Shown: positions 1 to 14,242, counted from the stretch's first letter. The stretch: DNA of 40,624 bases from Magnetococcales bacterium HA3dbin3 (GCA_002753495.1 PEAJ01000003.1:1-40624), one strand, 5' to 3'. Notes: a model not told the origin generated them from the letters alone. Translations and numbers: made by a program.

Positions 1-1
1 T

Positions 2-18
2 GGGGGGGGGGGGGGGGG
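2..18. other. Poly-G run (17 nt) at window start, possible assembly/sequencing artefact
   Basis: Sequence begins t followed by 17 g, then tataaccgc. Confidence 0.6.
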
Positions 19-61
19 TATAACCGCGACCACAAAAGGCGATGCGCAGGGCAATCGCGGT

Positions 62-1231
62 TTGACAGGGCGGCGGAGTGGGAACGTGGGCGGAGCATCG
101 GCGGCACAGCGGGCAGCGGCGACCCTGGTCCTGGAGGATGGTACGGTCTTCACCGGTTGGGCTCTGGGGGCGGATGCCCGGCAGGTGGGAGAGGTGTGCT
201 TCAACACTTCGATGACCGGCTACCAGGAGATCATGAGCGATCCCTCCTACGCCGGCCAGATTGTCACCATGACCGCCACCCAGATCGGCAATGTTGGTCT
301 CAATCCCGAGGATATGGAGTCGGCGCGGCCTTACATTCGCGGATTTGTCATCAAGGAGTCCTCGCGCATTGTCTCCAATTGGCGGCAGCAGGAGACCCTC
401 GACCATTTCCTGAAGCGCCATGGTATTCCCGCCATCGAGGGGATCGACACCCGGCAGCTTGTCAACCTGCTGCGCACCAAGGGGGCACAGCGCGGCGCCC
501 TCTCTACCCGTGGTGATTCCGCCGAGGCGCTTCTCGCCCAGGCACGCTCCTGGCCTGGATTGGTTGGTATGGATCTGACCGGCGAGGTAACCTGCGCCGC
601 CTCCTACCCCTGGGACACAGGGGGGTGGCGACTCGGGGATGGGTATCGCCGGCCAGGGGCGGATGAGGGGAGATTCCACGTCGTTGTCATGGATTTCGGC
701 GTCAAGCACAACATCTTGCGCTGTCTGGTCGAGGTTGGTTGTCGGCTCACCGTCGTGCCGGCTACCACCGGTGCCGATGCCATCCTTGCCCGTAATCCGG
801 ACGGGGTGTTTTTCTCCAACGGCCCCGGTGATCCAGACGCGGTCAAGGGGGCTATCGCGGCGATCCGAACCCTGCTCGCCAGCGACAAGCCGCTGTTTGG
901 CATCTGCCTCGGTCACCAGATGCTTGGCCTGGCCCTGGGTGGCCGGACGACAAAGCTGAAATTTGGCCATCGTGGCGGCAACCATCCGGTGCAAAACCTG
1001 CGCACCGGTCAGGTGGAGGTCACCTCCCAGAATCACGGCTTCATGGTTGAGGAGGGGAGTTTGCCGGCCGGTGTCGAGGTGACGCATCGCTCCCTGTTCG
1101 ACGGGACGGTCGAGGGGATGGCCCTGCGCGATCGCCCGGTCTTCTCGGTGCAGTATCACCCGGAGGCAAGCCCGGGCCCACACGATTCGCGCTATCTCTT
1201 TCGGCAGTTTGCCGACCTGATGCGGGGGTGA
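62..1231 (+). CDS. carA: Carbamoyl-phosphate synthase small subunit (glutaminase)
   Basis: 389 aa ORF, TTG start; GATase class I motif [33 protein letters not shown]; immediately upstream of carB. Confidence 0.95.
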   Translation: MTGRRSGNVGGASAAQRAAATLVLEDGTVFTGWALGADARQVGEVCFNTSMTGYQEIMSDPSYAGQIVTMTATQIGNVGLNPEDMESARPYIRGFVIKESSRIVSNWRQQETLDHFLKRHGIPAIEGIDTRQLVNLLRTKGAQRGALSTRGDSAEALLAQARSWPGLVGMDLTGEVTCAASYPWDTGGWRLGDGYRRPGADEGRFHVVVMDFGVKHNILRCLVEVGCRLTVVPATTGADAILARNPDGVFFSNGPGDPDAVKGAIAAIRTLLASDKPLFGICLGHQMLGLALGGRTTKLKFGHRGGNHPVQNLRTGQVEVTSQNHGFMVEEGSLPAGVEVTHRSLFDGTVEGMALRDRPVFSVQYHPEASPGPHDSRYLFRQFADLMRG

Positions 1232-1234
1232 GCC

Positions 1235-4200
1235 ATGCCCAAACGCACAGACATCGAGAAAATTTTGTTGATCGGCTCCGGCCCGATCGTTATCGGTCAG
1301 GCTTGCGAGTTTGATTACTCGGGGGCGCAGGCGTGCAAGGCGTTGGCCGAGGAGGGGTACCAGGTGGTGCTCGTCAACTCCAACCCGGCGACGATCATGA
1401 CCGACCCCGATCTCGCCGCCCGCACCTACATCGAGCCGATCACCCCGGAAGTGGTGGCCGAGATTATCCGCAACGAACGCCCACAGGCCTTGCTCCCAAC
1501 CATGGGCGGACAGACCGGGCTCAACGTTGCCATGCAGCTCGCCGAACGTGGCGTCCTGGCACAATACGGTGTCGAGATGATCGGTGCCTCGCGCGAGGCA
1601 ATCGATAAGGCGGAAAACCGCGAGCTGTTCAAGGCGGCCATGCACCGGATCGGTCTCGATATGCCGCGTTCCGGCTTTGCGCACAACTTGGACGATGCGC
1701 GGCGCATTCTTGGCGAAGTTGGCTTTCCGGCCGTCATGCGCCCGAGCTTCACCCTCGGTGGCACCGGCGGCGGCATCGCCTACAATCAGGAGGAGTTCGA
1801 GGAGATTGTCCTGGGTGGTTTGGAGGCTTCGCCAATCACCGAGGTGCTGGTCGAAGAGTCGGTCCTCGGCTGGAAAGAGTACGAGATGGAGGTGGTGCGC
1901 GACCGCGACGACAACGCCATCATCATCTGCTCGATCGAAAACCTCGACCCGATGGGGGTGCACACCGGTGACTCCATCACCGTCGCCCCGGCGCTGACGC
2001 TGACCGACAAAGAGTACCAGATCATGCGTACCGCCTCGATCGCCGTCCTGCGCGAAATCGGGGTGGACACCGGCGGTTCGAATGTGCAGTTTGCCGTGCA
2101 TCCGCAAACCGGGCGGCTGGTGATCATCGAGATGAACCCGCGCGTATCGCGCTCGTCGGCGTTGGCATCGAAGGCGACTGGGTTCCCGATTGCCAAGGTG
2201 GCGGCCAAGCTTGCAGTCGGCTACACCCTGCCCGAGATCATGAACGACATCACCGGCAGCATCCCGGCCTCGTTCGAGCCGACCATCGATTATGTCGTCA
2301 CCAAGATTCCCCGCTTCACCTTTGAAAAATTTCCCCAGGCCGAGCCACGTTTGACAACACAAATGAAATCGGTCGGCGAGGTGATGGCGATCGGCCGCAC
2401 CTTCAAGGAGTCGTTCCAGAAGGCCCTGCGCTCGATGGAGACCGGCCTGAGTGGCCTCGATGAGGTCCTGGATCCGGCACTGTCACTGGAAGACCGGCAG
2501 GCGATTCTGGAGCGGGAGTTGCACCAGACCGGGCCCGATCGCGTGCGCTATGTCGCCGAGGCGTTTCGTTGTGGTCGTTCCGTGGCCTGGGTTCACGAGT
2601 TGACCGCGATCGACCCCTGGTTCCTCGACCAAATCTGGCAGATCATCGCTGCCGAGGAGAATCTGCGGGGACAGGCGTTGTCGGGGCTTTCCCCGGATAA
2701 GCTGCGCACACTCAAGGTGATGGGGTTTTCCGACCGGCGTCTGGCAACCTTGCTCGGAACGACACCCGATGCCGTGCGCGCGACGCGGCTGGCGGTCGGG
2801 ATCAGGCCGGTGTTCAAGCGCGTCGACACCTGCGCGGCCGAGTTTGCCACCCAGACCGCCTACGTCTACTCCACCTACGAGGCCGAGTGCGAGGCGCGCC
2901 CGACCGATCGCCAGAAGATCATGATCCTGGGTGGCGGACCCAATCGCATCGGTCAGGGCATCGAGTTCGACTACTGCTGCGTCCACGCATCCTTTGCCCT
3001 GCGCGCGGCTGGCTATGAGACGATCATGGTCAACTGTAACCCGGAGACTGTCTCCACCGATTACGACACCTCCGACCGGCTCTATTTCGAACCGCTGACG
3101 CTGGAGGATGTCCTCTCCATCGTCGATGTTGAGAAGCCGAAGGGGGTGATTGTCCAGTTTGGCGGGCAGACCCCGCTCAAGCTTGCCAAGGCGCTGGAAG
3201 CGGCCGGTGTGCCGATCATCGGCACCACACCGGATGCGATTGATGTTGCCGAGGATCGTGAGCGATTCCAGAAACTTCTGCATCAGCTTAAGCTTTTGCA
3301 ACCAGCCAACGGTCTTGCCCGTTCGGAGGCCGAGGCACTGGAGGTGGCCGAACGCGTCGGCTATCCGGTGGTCGTGCGTCCCTCCTATGTGCTGGGTGGG
3401 CGGGCGATGGAGATTGTCTTCGACGCGCGCGACCTCAACCGCTACATGCGCACGGCGGTGCAAGCCTCGCCCGATCATCCGGTGTTGATCGACCATTTTC
3501 TCCAGGATGCGATCGAGGTGGATGTCGACTGCATCGCCGATGGCCAGACCTCCGTCGTTGGCGGCATCATGGAACACATCGAGGAGGCTGGCGTCCACTC
3601 GGGTGACTCCGCCTGCTCGTTACCCCCCTACTCGATCAGCGATGAATTCCGGGAGGAGATTGGTCGTCAGACCCTGCAACTGGCCGCCGCGCTGGGGGTG
3701 GTCGGGTTGATGAACGTCCAGTTTGCCATCTGCCAGGGGCGGGTTTACATCCTGGAGGTCAATCCGCGTGCCTCACGCACGGTGCCGTTTGTTTCCAAGG
3801 CGACGGGGGTTCCCTTGGCCAAGATTGCGGCCCGGCTCATGGCGGGGGAGACCCTTGCCGCACTGGGTATCACCGCTTCGCCGATACCTAAGCACATATC
3901 GGTCAAGGAGTCGGTTTTTCCGTTCGCCAAGTTCCGTGGCGTTGATACCATCCTCGGGCCGGAGATGAAATCGACCGGCGAGGTGATGGGGATCGCCGAC
4001 TCCTTCGGCATGGCCTTCGCCAAGGCGCAGTTTGGGGCGGGGGTGTTTCTGCCGCGCGCCCGCGATCTCAAGCCACAGCAGCGGATTTTTGTCTCGGTAC
4101 GCGATGCCGACAAGGAGGGGATGATCCTCCCCTCGCGCCAGCTGCTGGCAATGGGGTACCGCCTCTGTGCCACCCGCGGTACCGCCGAGAGGTTGCGGCG

Positions 4201-4477
4201 TGAGGGCCTGGAGGTGGAGACCGTGCACAAGGTGAACGAGGGGCGGCCGCATGTGGTCGATCACATGAAGAACGGCGTCATCGCCATGGTGTTCAACACC
4301 ACCGAGGGCAAGCAGGCGATGGCCGACTCCTTCGTCGTGCGCCGCACCGCCCTGATGTGCAAAATTCCCTATTTCACGACCATGGCCGGCATGCGTGCCA
4401 CCGTCTCCGCCATGGAAGCGGTGCAAGATACCGGGTTCCATTGCAAGGCGCTCCAGGATTATTATCCTCGCGGGTAG
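1235..4477 (+). CDS. carB: Carbamoyl-phosphate synthase large subunit
   Basis: 1080 aa, [30 protein letters not shown], duplicated ATP-grasp halves. Confidence 0.98.
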   Translation: MPKRTDIEKILLIGSGPIVIGQACEFDYSGAQACKALAEEGYQVVLVNSNPATIMTDPDLAARTYIEPITPEVVAEIIRNERPQALLPTMGGQTGLNVAMQLAERGVLAQYGVEMIGASREAIDKAENRELFKAAMHRIGLDMPRSGFAHNLDDARRILGEVGFPAVMRPSFTLGGTGGGIAYNQEEFEEIVLGGLEASPITEVLVEESVLGWKEYEMEVVRDRDDNAIIICSIENLDPMGVHTGDSITVAPALTLTDKEYQIMRTASIAVLREIGVDTGGSNVQFAVHPQTGRLVIIEMNPRVSRSSALASKATGFPIAKVAAKLAVGYTLPEIMNDITGSIPASFEPTIDYVVTKIPRFTFEKFPQAEPRLTTQMKSVGEVMAIGRTFKESFQKALRSMETGLSGLDEVLDPALSLEDRQAILERELHQTGPDRVRYVAEAFRCGRSVAWVHELTAIDPWFLDQIWQIIAAEENLRGQALSGLSPDKLRTLKVMGFSDRRLATLLGTTPDAVRATRLAVGIRPVFKRVDTCAAEFATQTAYVYSTYEAECEARPTDRQKIMILGGGPNRIGQGIEFDYCCVHASFALRAAGYETIMVNCNPETVSTDYDTSDRLYFEPLTLEDVLSIVDVEKPKGVIVQFGGQTPLKLAKALEAAGVPIIGTTPDAIDVAEDRERFQKLLHQLKLLQPANGLARSEAEALEVAERVGYPVVVRPSYVLGGRAMEIVFDARDLNRYMRTAVQASPDHPVLIDHFLQDAIEVDVDCIADGQTSVVGGIMEHIEEAGVHSGDSACSLPPYSISDEFREEIGRQTLQLAAALGVVGLMNVQFAICQGRVYILEVNPRASRTVPFVSKATGVPLAKIAARLMAGETLAALGITASPIPKHISVKESVFPFAKFRGVDTILGPEMKSTGEVMGIADSFGMAFAKAQFGAGVFLPRARDLKPQQRIFVSVRDADKEGMILPSRQLLAMGYRLCATRGTAERLRREGLEVETVHKVNEGRPHVVDHMKNGVIAMVFNTTEGKQAMADSFVVRRTALMCKIPYFTTMAGMRATVSAMEAVQDTGFHCKALQDYYPRG

Positions 4478-4504
4478 CTCTTTTGCGCGTGCATCCTCTT
4501 TCCT

Positions 4505-4653
4505 TGAGAGGCTGTTTAAAAGCGCCGGATTGCGCCGCCCCGGCGAGGAAGAGCGGCGCGCAGATGCGCAGTGTACTGTGCTGTACATGAGCAATCGAGC
4601 ACCGATCTGACGAAGCCGCGGCAAGCAGGACGGTGTTTTCAAACAGCCTCTCA
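4505..4653. mobile_element. MITE-like nonautonomous element, ~149 bp
   Basis: Near-perfect 18-bp terminal inverted repeats: TGAGAGGCTGTTTAAAAG at left and TTTTCAAACAGCCTCTCA at right; no long coding content; sits between carB and greA. Confidence 0.6.
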
Positions 4654-4669
4654 GACGGGACATCGTAAT

Positions 4670-5143
4670 ATGGCACAAAAAATCCCCCTGACCCTGGAAG
4701 GGGCCGACATGCTGAAGGCGGAGCTGAAGCGGCGCAAAACCGTGGATCGCGCCAAAGTGATCGAAGCCATCGCCGAGGCCCGGGCGCATGGCGATCTCTC
4801 CGAGAACGCCGAGTATGCCGCCGCCAAGGAGCAGCAATCCTTCAACGAGGGGCGCATTCAGCATCTGGAGTCGATCCTCGCCAACGCCGATGTCATCGAT
4901 ACAAGCCGGTTGCGTTCGACCAAGGTGGTGTTCGGGGCGAAGGTCACCGTCACCGACGAACAAACCGACGAGGAGGTGACCTACTACATCGTCGGCGCGG
5001 AAGAGGCCGATTTTGACAAGGGGAAGATCTCCATCACCAGCCCGCTGGCACGCGCGATGATCGGCAAGGAGGAGGGGGATTCGATCAACGTGCAGGCGCC
5101 CGGCGGCGTGCGTCACTACGAAATTCTCTCCATCCGCTTTTGA
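4670..5143 (+). CDS. greA: Transcription elongation factor GreA
   Basis: [63 protein letters not shown]; the given ORF starts upstream inside the MITE. Confidence 0.96.
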   Translation: MAQKIPLTLEGADMLKAELKRRKTVDRAKVIEAIAEARAHGDLSENAEYAAAKEQQSFNEGRIQHLESILANADVIDTSRLRSTKVVFGAKVTVTDEQTDEEVTYYIVGAEEADFDKGKISITSPLARAMIGKEEGDSINVQAPGGVRHYEILSIRF

Positions 5144-7253
<2,110 letters not shown>

Positions 7254-7259
7254 GACCCC

Positions 7260-8852
7260 ATGCCCGCACACCCGAATCACCCGGCCGCGGATGCCGCGCC
7301 GACGCAGGACGAACGCATTCTCATCCTCGATTTCGGTTCCCAGTACACGCAGCTGATTGCCCGGCGCGTGCGTGAGGCGCGTGCTTACAGCGAGATTCAC
7401 CCCTGGTTCATGGCCCCCGAGGCGGTGCGCGCCTTCAACCCGAAGGGGATCATTCTCTCCGGCGGGCATCAGTCGGTCTACGAGCTGAAGGCGCCGACTT
7501 TGCAACCGGAGGTGCTCGCCCTTGGTGTGCCGGTCCTGGGTATTTGCTACGGCATGCAGGTCCTGGCGCGGCACTTGGGTGGTGCGGTTGAGGCCTCGGG
7601 CAAGCGCGAGTACGGCCCGATGCGCGTGCGGCGACAGGGGGATCCGGGTGAGCTGTTCGGCGAATTTTTCCACGAGGAGTCTACCCCGGTGTGGATGAGT
7701 CACGGCGACCATGTGACCGAATTGCCAGCCGGGTTTCGTGTCGTCGGGGCGAGCGATAATGCACCGATCGCCGCCATGATCGATGATCAGCGCCACATCT
7801 ACGGGGTGCAGTTTCACCCGGAGGTACACCACACGCCGCGTGGAAGCTTCCTGATCGATGCCTTCGTACGCAGGGTGTGTGGGTGTCGGGGATTGTGGAC
7901 GCCTGGGCATTTCATCGCCCAGGCCATCGCCCGTGTCCGGCAGCAGGTCGGCGATGATCAGGTGCTGCTTGGGCTCTCGGGTGGAGTGGATTCGGCGGTG
8001 ACGGCGGCCCTGGTGCATCGGGCGATCGGCGACCGCCTGACCTGCGTCTTCGTCGACAACGGTCTGCTGCGTTTGAACGAAGGGGACGATGTCATGGCCA
8101 CCTTCGCCGAGCATATGGGGGTGCGGGTGATCCGGGTCGACGCCGAGGATCGCTTTCTCGAACGTCTACGCGGCATCAGCGACCCGGAACGTAAACGCAA
8201 GATCATCGGCCACACCTTCATTGATGTTTTCGAGGCCGAGGCGCGGCGTTTGCCGGCCGTGCAGTGGCTGGCGCAGGGGACGATCTATCCGGATGTCATT
8301 GAATCCGCCGGCGGCAAAACCGGTGTCGCGGCAAGCATCAAATCGCATCACAATGTCGGTGGCCTTCCCGCCGACATGGGGTTGCGCCTGCTCGAGCCCT
8401 TGCGCGAACTCTTCAAGGACGAGGTGCGTCAGGTCGGCGAGGAGCTGGGATTACCGCGGCGCATGCTCTATCGTCACCCCTTTCCCGGCCCGGGGCTTGG
8501 GGTGCGCATCCTCGGCGAGGTGCGCAAGGAGTTTGCCGACATGTTGCGCCAGGCCGACGCCATCTACATGGAGGAGCTGCACAGTTCCGGCCATTATGAT
8601 CGGACTTCGCAGGCCTTTGCCGTCTTTCTCCCGGTGCGCAGCGTCGGCGTCAAGGGGGATGGGCGCAGCTACGAATATGTCGTTGCCCTGCGCGCGGTGG
8701 AGACACAGGATTTCATGACCGCCTCCTGGTACGCGCTGCCGCAGGAGCTTCTGTCGCGCATCGCCAACCGTATCATCAACGAGGTCCCCGGCATCAACCG
8801 GGTGGTCTACGACATCACCTCCAAGCCGCCAGGGACGATTGAGTGGGAGTGA
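7260..8852 (+). CDS. guaA: GMP synthase (glutamine-hydrolysing)
   Basis: 530 aa; [39 protein letters not shown], ends PPGTIEWE. Confidence 0.97.
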   Translation: MPAHPNHPAADAAPTQDERILILDFGSQYTQLIARRVREARAYSEIHPWFMAPEAVRAFNPKGIILSGGHQSVYELKAPTLQPEVLALGVPVLGICYGMQVLARHLGGAVEASGKREYGPMRVRRQGDPGELFGEFFHEESTPVWMSHGDHVTELPAGFRVVGASDNAPIAAMIDDQRHIYGVQFHPEVHHTPRGSFLIDAFVRRVCGCRGLWTPGHFIAQAIARVRQQVGDDQVLLGLSGGVDSAVTAALVHRAIGDRLTCVFVDNGLLRLNEGDDVMATFAEHMGVRVIRVDAEDRFLERLRGISDPERKRKIIGHTFIDVFEAEARRLPAVQWLAQGTIYPDVIESAGGKTGVAASIKSHHNVGGLPADMGLRLLEPLRELFKDEVRQVGEELGLPRRMLYRHPFPGPGLGVRILGEVRKEFADMLRQADAIYMEELHSSGHYDRTSQAFAVFLPVRSVGVKGDGRSYEYVVALRAVETQDFMTASWYALPQELLSRIANRIINEVPGINRVVYDITSKPPGTIEWE

Positions 8853-8947
8853 TTCAGGTCGCCCACTCGAAACACACCCTGCGGCTGGCAAGTTCCTGAC
8901 ATAACCGAGAGTTGTCGTGTGTCAGCCAAGTTTCAGCGGACGACCGC

Positions 8948-11303
8948 TCACACCTTGGCCCTCCCACGCGTCCGTGCCTGGAGCTGGCTTCTGACTTGTG
9001 TATAAAGCCGGGCCTCCCCGTTTTCCCGGTCACGCAGGCAGACCACCAGGGCATAGTCCTCTTCGGTGGCACATAGCGGTTCACCCCACGGAAGATCGTT
9101 GCGGGTAACAACAACGAACAGCCGGTTGTTGCGCAGGAGGGATCTGCGATCAAACTGCCTGAATTGCCAGAAGTCGGCCTGCACCGTGCCCTTGCTGCGG
9201 GCCCGCTGGCCAACGGTAGCGGTTTTCAACTCGGAGATGCTCTCGTAATCGTCCTTCTCGGTGGCCTTGTTGAACATGGTGGTGACATGTTCCAGATCCG
9301 GTGCCGTCACCAGGCGAAAGTCGATGCGGGTGGCACGGTACTTGATTCGGGTTGAACGGACGATGGGCGCATAGGCCAGCCCCACGGCAATTTCCCGCGA
9401 TCGACGACGGCCACCGCTGGTAAACTCCTCTGGAATGGGAATCTCATAGAAGTGGTGACGCTTGTTCTCAATGGAGCTATCGGCGATAAGGGTCACCGCA
9501 TTTTCGAGGGAGCGGTACAGAGCCGATTCATCCACCCGGCCATAGCCGCAGACCTTTCTGAACGCCTCATCGCGGTCTATCAGGGCCTGGCTTTCCTTTG
9601 GCATGATGGCATGGGCGCAGAGCAGTGCCCGCAATAGTCTGGCGCTGGCGTCAGGATGTTCCCGCAGGATGGACGCCGCCAGGTGGGCCACCTGGGGCGC
9701 GGCCATGCTGGTTCCCGAATCGACGGCAAAAGGATGGCCCATGGCAAATTGATGATGGGTCGAGACGACTCCCAGACCCACAGCCCGATCCAACAATGCG
9801 TTGCCAACCCGCCGAGTATTGAACGCCCAGTTGCCGCCATGCGCCATCAATTCTGGCTTGATCGCCCCATCCACGGAGGGCCCGCTGCGGGTGAAAGGGG
9901 ATGGCTGATCCGGCTGGGCAATCGGGATCTCTGACGGGTCCAGCGGGTAGTGCTGGCTGTTGTAGGTTTGGTTGTGTCGAGCCAGGCTGCCTACGGTGAG
10001 GACGTTCAACGCCGGGGCCGGCTCGATCATCCGCCACGCCTTGTCCAGCAGGTAGTGCGGGTAGTTGTCCCGCCAGGCAAGTCCGTCAGGGGAATCCTCG
10101 CCGACCCTGTGGTTGCCCGCCGACACCACGAACAGCACCCCCAATTCTCTGGAAAGGGCATCCAGAGTCAAGGAAAGTCCTTTCAAATGGCCGCCCAGGT
10201 AGGGTTTGTTGGCGTCACCGAAAGAGAGATTGAAGACCCGGCAGTTGTACTCCTTCACGAAATACCGCACGGCCTTTTCGATATGTTTCTCGACAAAGCC
10301 TGTGGTGTTCTCGTTATTCTTGTCGAGAATCCTGCCACTGAACAGGCGCAGTGTGGGCACGAATAAACGGGAGCGCAGGCTGCTCTCGAAATCCCCGTAC
10401 AGGGCCAACCCGGCCACATGGGTGCCATGCCCGCTCTCATCGGCGGCAGACTCTCCAGGCAGAAAACTTTGAGCGTCCCCCACCGCCGCCCCCAACAAGG
10501 GGTGTCCCGTGGCCAGGCCGCTATCCAGGACCACGACACCGGGAGCTTGCTCGCCCGGGGCATTGACGATAGGGAACTTCTGGATATCCTGAAAGACGAC
10601 GGAGCGTTCCAAACCGAAGCTGGGTGGCAGGTCTACTGACCGCACATCCCGGTGTCTGAGAAGCTGATGAGCCTGGACAGCGTTGCACTGCACTCGGTAA
10701 AGAGTCAGGCCGGACTGTTTGGCCTGATCTTTCTTATCAATGCCTTCACGAGTCAACCACGTTTCAAACGCCTCCCATTCTTGGCCTCGTTCCCGATGAT
10801 TATCTTCCAGGGGCCACAGCTCCACATCCAACAGGAAGGAGTCCGATTCTGGAAGGCCCTGTTTTTTTCAGCGCCCACCCTTTGCGATCCTCGGGACGCC
10901 AGTTGTCTATGCTTTGCAGGGCATAAATGACCTGCTTGTTGGTGACGTCACCCCCGCTGGCCATGGTGGCCAGTCGGGCTTCGAACTGGGCAAGGGCTGC
11001 GTCACTGGCGAAGACGACAACAACCGTCTCGTCCTCCTGGCTGACGAACTCGATTCCCGAGGAAATCTTGCGCAGGTCGTCGGGGTTGAATCCCTTCTGC
11101 ACGGAAAAGCGGAACAAGCGGCGCTCGTCAAACCCACCTACATCCCCCGCGGTTTGCTCCCTGGCCTGGGCGAGTTTTTGCTGCAATCCTCGTCCATGGC
11201 CACGAATATCTTGCGGAACAGAAAACCTTGGCGGCTGGCCCGGTCGTTTCTCATTGACCAGTGCCTCCCGTTGCAGTGGCAGATGAGGATAGGACTCAGC
11301 CAT
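8948..11303 (-). CDS. ietS: Subtilisin-like S8 serine protease, IetS-type; ORF split by frameshift near 10862-10868
   Basis: Two overlapping minus ORFs (10800..11303 and 8948..10831) join into one protein if one A of an A7 run is skipped. Triad motifs VLDSG, GHGTHVAG, GTSMAAP. Start lies 6 bp after the AAA-ATPase stop. Confidence 0.8.
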
Positions 11304-11309
11304 GGGTCA

Positions 11310-12305
11310 TCAACCTCGCTTCATCCGGGCACGCCGGGCATCCTCCCGGTGGATGGCGGACTGGATGTGCCGTTCGCTCAGGAACTCCTTGCCGGCTAGA
11401 ATCATTTCTTTAGCGGCCCGGCGCAATACCCGCTCCACATCGGCTTGACTCATCCCCTTGAAGAGGGTGGCGATCTCGTTGCTCTCCACCTCGAAATTTC
11501 GTCGCAGACCGCGCAGTTTGCAGGCCAGCAGCTTCCGCAATTGCTCCAGATTGGGCGGTTCGAAAACCAGAACCTCGTCGAACCTGCGCCAAACGGCGGC
11601 ATCCAAAATGCCCTCGTGATTGGTGGCGGCGATGAGCAGGCTCCTGCCATTGTAGGTATCGAGAAGCTGTAAAAAGGCATTGACTACTCTTTTCAGCTCG
11701 CCATGATCCGCCGCATCGGCGCGTTCCTTGGCCAGGGCGTCGAACTCGTCGAACAGCGCCACCATGGGCACGGAGGCTACGAAATCCAAAACCTGACGCA
11801 AATTGGCGGCTGTCTCTCCCAGATAGGAGGAGACCACACTGTCGATACGCACGATGGCCAATGGTAGACCGAGTTCCGAGGCCAGGACTTCCGCCGTCAG
11901 GGTCTTGCCGCAGCCAGGAGGGCCGCAGAACAGGAGTCGATCCGCTGGCGCGAGACCATGACTCTTTAATACCTCTTGTCGATGGTACTCCTGGAGAACC
12001 TCGTCGATCAGGGAGCGGTTGTCATCGGAAAGAATGACATCCTCCAACCGCCGAAGGGGTTCCCTGATATACAGGAGTGGAAGGCCACGCTCTTTGTCGC
12101 TTGGAACTTGCTTGGTCAAGGAGACGAATGGTTGACTGGTAACACTTGACCGGCCGTAAAGGATTTTTTCCAGGTCGCTGGCAAGTAGGTGGTGGTGTCT
12201 CTCCCGCTCCTCTCGGATGACATCCTCGGAAGCCTTTTTGAAAGCCTCCAGGTCTCCTTCCGCGCCTGACCGAATGAGCTGTCTTAGCAAGCTGCCCGAT
12301 GCCAT
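11310..12305 (-). CDS. ietA: AAA+ ATPase, IetA-type
   Basis: Walker A LLFCGPPGCGKTLTAEVLASELG, Walker B MVALFDEFDALAKER; directly coupled to the S8 protease gene. Confidence 0.8.
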   Translation of the reverse strand: MASGSLLRQLIRSGAEGDLEAFKKASEDVIREERERHHHLLASDLEKILYGRSSVTSQPFVSLTKQVPSDKERGLPLLYIREPLRRLEDVILSDDNRSLIDEVLQEYHRQEVLKSHGLAPADRLLFCGPPGCGKTLTAEVLASELGLPLAIVRIDSVVSSYLGETAANLRQVLDFVASVPMVALFDEFDALAKERADAADHGELKRVVNAFLQLLDTYNGRSLLIAATNHEGILDAAVWRRFDEVLVFEPPNLEQLRKLLACKLRGLRRNFEVESNEIATLFKGMSQADVERVLRRAAKEMILAGKEFLSERHIQSAIHREDARRARMKRG

Positions 12306-12537
12306 GGTTTAAACCCTCTCTTCGGACCTGTTTGCCTTATTGGGGGGACTCCATGGAAATTTTCAAGGAGTAGGGCAGGGTCCAGGGCAAGGGCAAGGGG
12401 ATTCATCGATGCCCGTGGTTTCCACGCCTCCCTTCCCCGATCGGCACTGGCCTATCCGAACTTGAGGACAAAATTATCATAGCTTTCGGTCATGCCATAG
12501 TCATTGCCAATGCCGCGCGCAGGAACGCCAAAAAGCA

Positions 12538-12915
12538 TTACTCCTGGAAGCACGAAAGGCGATAGTAGCGCCGATTGATGGTGACGCATCGGTGGTCGCA
12601 AGGCATGATCTCGTAGACCATCGAGTGATGCATGCGCGGTTCGCGGCCGCAGTAGAGGGTGTGGCAGTGCTTGCGGATGGCCTGCTCTACCTGGTCTTGG
12701 CGCAGGATGTCACCCCATTCGGCATTCTTGTATCCCAGGGTAAGTCCGAACCAGTTGCAAGCCGGGGTTCCCGGCATGGCGCCGACGATGCCAGGCGAAC
12801 ACAGAAAGACAAAGGACAGGAGAGGCACGCACAAAAGGGCCACTCTCCTCCCCTTGCCTTGCGACTCCAGGCTCTGTTTCGCCGTGGTCACGCCTCCATG
12901 TTGCCGCGGTTTCAT
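12538..12915 (-). CDS. Small secreted Cys-containing protein of unknown function
   Basis: From MKPRQ..., hydrophobic segment VALLCVPLLSFVFLCSPGIVGA then mature part with several Cys; the longer ORF overlaps the neighbouring gene. Confidence 0.45.
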   Translation of the reverse strand: MKPRQHGGVTTAKQSLESQGKGRRVALLCVPLLSFVFLCSPGIVGAMPGTPACNWFGLTLGYKNAEWGDILRQDQVEQAIRKHCHTLYCGREPRMHHSMVYEIMPCDHRCVTINRRYYRLSCFQE

Positions 12916-13063
12916 TCGTGTTACCGCCCGCGTCGCCACGCCTTCATCCCTGCCTGACAACCGCCCGGTGACGCCAGAAATGACCCGCGAAGGGGGCACT
13001 CCAGCCTCCTCGCGGCCACGCTCCCGCAGGCGAAACGCCCACACCTCTTCCCGGCCATCAACT

Positions 13064-13936
13064 TCAGCGAGGCGGGTACCGGTTACCCCCCGGCGGCTCG
13101 GTGCCCCCCTGCGGACCACCCTGTGGCGGCGGACCACCCTCACCGCCCATGCGCGGATCGGGCATTTTGGGAGCGGCCACCTGTTGAAAATCGCCCGGCA
13201 GCACGAAGAGGGCATCAGCCTGAGGCCCTTCCTGAATATTGCGAACCTCAAGGAGGTATTTCTGATCGCTGCTCATGCCGCGCACGGGAATGCGCAAACG
13301 CGCATCGATCCATTGGGTGCTGCTCATGCTCTGACCACGGAAGGAGCGCACAAACTCCCATTTTTCGGTCTGACGCCCGTTGACGTCCTCCATGCCCTTG
13401 AAGAGCCGTTCCATGATTGGGCCATCCTGCGCTTCCTGGCGCAGCACAATGCGACGTTGCGCATCCACCCACAAGTTGACCTGCATCGTCCGATTCTGGA
13501 ACGCACGCACAATCACCCACTTCTCGGCAGCAACCCCGCCGACATTTTCCGTACCGGTCTTGCTGCATTTGACCTGACCAGCGCTGGTGTTGCATGGGCT
13601 GTCCGCGTCGGAGGGCATCGGCTCGACGTCAGGCTGAGGCGGGACCGGGGCATCGGCCACCCCCTCGTAGTACTGCTTGCTTGTCGGGAGGAGCGTCCAC
13701 GCCTTGTGGTTGGTATCATCGATGAGGACAACCTTGCTCTGCCCACGATAGGACCCTTCCGCGCGCAGGCGCCCCTTGCCGACGAAGACGCGCCCCGTCG
13801 CCTGATTGCTGGGGTTGTCCTTGCTGCTCATGGTCACTTCCGCCGAAAACTCCCCCCCGTACCAGGGAGCGGCAGCCGCCGGAGAAGCCACGACACCCAC
13901 GACCAACAGAGCCAACGCCCCGGTAACCTGTTTCAT
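13064..13936 (-). CDS. Secreted protein, DUF4412/LolA-fold-like
   Basis: 290 aa, signal peptide MKQVTGALALLVVGVVASPAAAA; domain pattern GRVFVGKGRLRAEG...KAWTLLPTSKQYYEG, P/G-rich C-terminus. Confidence 0.6.
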   Translation of the reverse strand: MKQVTGALALLVVGVVASPAAAAPWYGGEFSAEVTMSSKDNPSNQATGRVFVGKGRLRAEGSYRGQSKVVLIDDTNHKAWTLLPTSKQYYEGVADAPVPPQPDVEPMPSDADSPCNTSAGQVKCSKTGTENVGGVAAEKWVIVRAFQNRTMQVNLWVDAQRRIVLRQEAQDGPIMERLFKGMEDVNGRQTEKWEFVRSFRGQSMSSTQWIDARLRIPVRGMSSDQKYLLEVRNIQEGPQADALFVLPGDFQQVAAPKMPDPRMGGEGGPPPQGGPQGGTEPPGGNRYPPR

Positions 13937-14242
13937 ACCTCTGCTCCCCTTCGGATTGCATCCATCCTGAACAAACCAACCCCTCCCTCGGCATCATAGG
14001 CGTCGACACTGCCCGACGCAAAGGGAAAACACCCCCGCAACCGGATGATGGGTTTCGGAATGCCTTGGCGGCGGAGCGCGGCTTTGCTACCCTCGGCCGC
14101 GTTCTGTCGCGCTTGGCGTTCCGGCGTTTCATGTTCGTCATCGATCGGCCACCTCCCTTGGGGGGTGTCGCCGGTGCCCTCCGCATCCGCAAGGGTGATG
14201 GGGACCTCCCCCGCGCCCGTCCATCCCATCAGGAGAGATTTT

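Noticed and set aside
2483-3598. 371-aa minus-strand ORF inside carB
   Set aside because: Antisense to a highly conserved gene, composition typical of shadow ORFs.
12659-13999. 446-aa plus-strand ORF
   Set aside because: Antisense to the signal-peptide protein at 13064-13936 and to the small secreted protein; R/P/H-rich shadow translation.
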